Assembly: GCA_937927565.1 (NCBI GenBank) | Contig: CALBDV010000785.1 | Location: 1-6,532 of the forward strand | Reading direction: 5' to 3' | Origin: an uncultured Holophagales bacterium | Lineage (GTDB): Bacteria; Acidobacteriota; Thermoanaerobaculia; UBA5066 | Length of the DNA stretch: 6,532 nucleotides | In this document: in pieces, positions 6,279 through 6,532 of the stretch | Layout of the letters: every line of letters begins with the position of its first letter | Position numbering within the stretch: the first letter of the stretch is position 1 | The notes under the pieces: model-generated | Told to the model about the DNA's origin: nothing | What the model saw: only the letters and a program-made list of their open reading frames with translations | Database searches by the model: none | Translations under genes and position numbers: made by a program

Positions 6279-6330
6279 CACGGCGCGCGCCAGAGGCACC
6301 TCCTCGGACCTCCTCCTGGCGCGCGCCGTG
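6279..6330 (+). repeat. Perfect 15-bp inverted repeat with anti-Shine-Dalgarno-like loop
   Basis: CACGGCGCGCGCCAG (6279-6293) is the exact reverse complement of CTGGCGCGCGCCGTG (6316-6330). The 22-base loop contains ACCTCCTC twice (6298-6305 and 6308-6315). The first copy lies within CACCTCCT (6297-6304), which equals the anti-Shine-Dalgarno tail of 16S rRNA. Read on the minus strand, the same loop offers two GAGGAGGT sequences. Confidence 0.7.
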
Positions 6331-6532
6331 CAGCGCCCCGCGGCCCAAAACTGCTTTGGGCCGCGCCGGCTGAAATGAGGCGCTCCGCTTCGCTACGCGC
6401 AGGCCCCGCGCGCCTCCGGGGCCTCGCCTCCACTCGCTGACGCTCGCTGCGGCGACACCCTGCCGCCGAACAAGTTCGGCGGACACCGCCGTGGTCGTGC
6501 GGTGCGCGCGCCGCGCGGTCGCTGAAGGGCCT

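Larger units (their letters stand above)
6160..6532. repeat. Gene-free multi-palindrome region
   Basis: No credible gene occurs in these 373 bases; open frames on either strand are Arg/Gly/Pro/Ala-rich and look like GC-bias artefacts. Besides the two hairpins near 6158-6245 there are five more perfect stems: 6279-6293 with 6316-6330 (15 bp); 6339-6349 with 6355-6365 (11 bp, loop ACTGC); 6401-6408 with 6417-6424 (8 bp); 6463-6470 with 6475-6482 (8 bp, loop CAAG); and 6484-6489 with 6499-6504 (6 bp). Such density of stems separated by short spacers is typical of dispersed intergenic repeat elements or of a structured RNA. Whether it recurs elsewhere in the genome cannot be seen here. Confidence 0.6.

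Noticed and set aside
5901..6486. Minus-strand open frames of about 97-155 codons over the end of the membrane gene and the palindromic region
   Set aside because: Low-complexity Arg/Pro/Ala/Gly translations that cross perfect hairpins and the coding strand of the membrane protein; best explained as GC artefacts.
1..6532. Insertion sequence, tRNA or rRNA genes
   Set aside because: No transposase-like frame, target-site duplication, tRNA cloverleaf or rRNA signature was seen on either strand.

Overview
The window is GC-rich DNA dominated by one very large plus-strand gene for a secreted RHS/YD-repeat protein (398-5629, 1743 aa), followed with a one-base overlap by a small four-helix membrane protein (5629-6159). 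GC-rich codon use, intergenic palindromes and an inserted 'TPCRVIDTR...VAGYF' domain suggest a soil-type, Gram-negative high-GC bacterium. From memory of similar RHS proteins, Acidobacteriota (Thermoanaerobaculia-like) fits best. No marker gene is present, so this is tentative.

Layout. Positions 3-89 are the last 28 codons of an unidentified gene. Positions 90-397 carry no gene but several hairpins: one strong composite hairpin at 108-146, a possible pseudoknot around 181-239, and a perfect 9-bp hairpin (335-365) just ahead of a strong AGGAGG ribosome binding site. The RHS protein then reads, in order: signal peptide; unrecognised seven-cysteine N-terminal region; RHS entry (DUF6531-like) segment; long YD-repeat shell; an inserted domain of about 117 aa; the conserved RHS-associated core ending in DPRGL; and a 150-aa variable C-terminal domain. 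That last domain has the His...Cys arrangement of a permuted papain-like (NlpC/P60-type) enzyme. Positions 6160-6532 hold no convincing gene but seven perfect hairpins in a row. One of them has a loop carrying two copies of an anti-Shine-Dalgarno-like motif.

How the parts may work together. The most economical reading is a polymorphic toxin module: an exported RHS cage carrying a C-terminal effector, translationally coupled to a membrane protein that may be its immunity factor. The toxin and immunity roles are inferred from architecture and gene order. No toxic activity can be read directly from the sequence. The most unusual points are the domain inserted between the YD shell and the RHS core, the unidentified C-terminal domain with its membrane partner, and the structured non-coding DNA on both sides.
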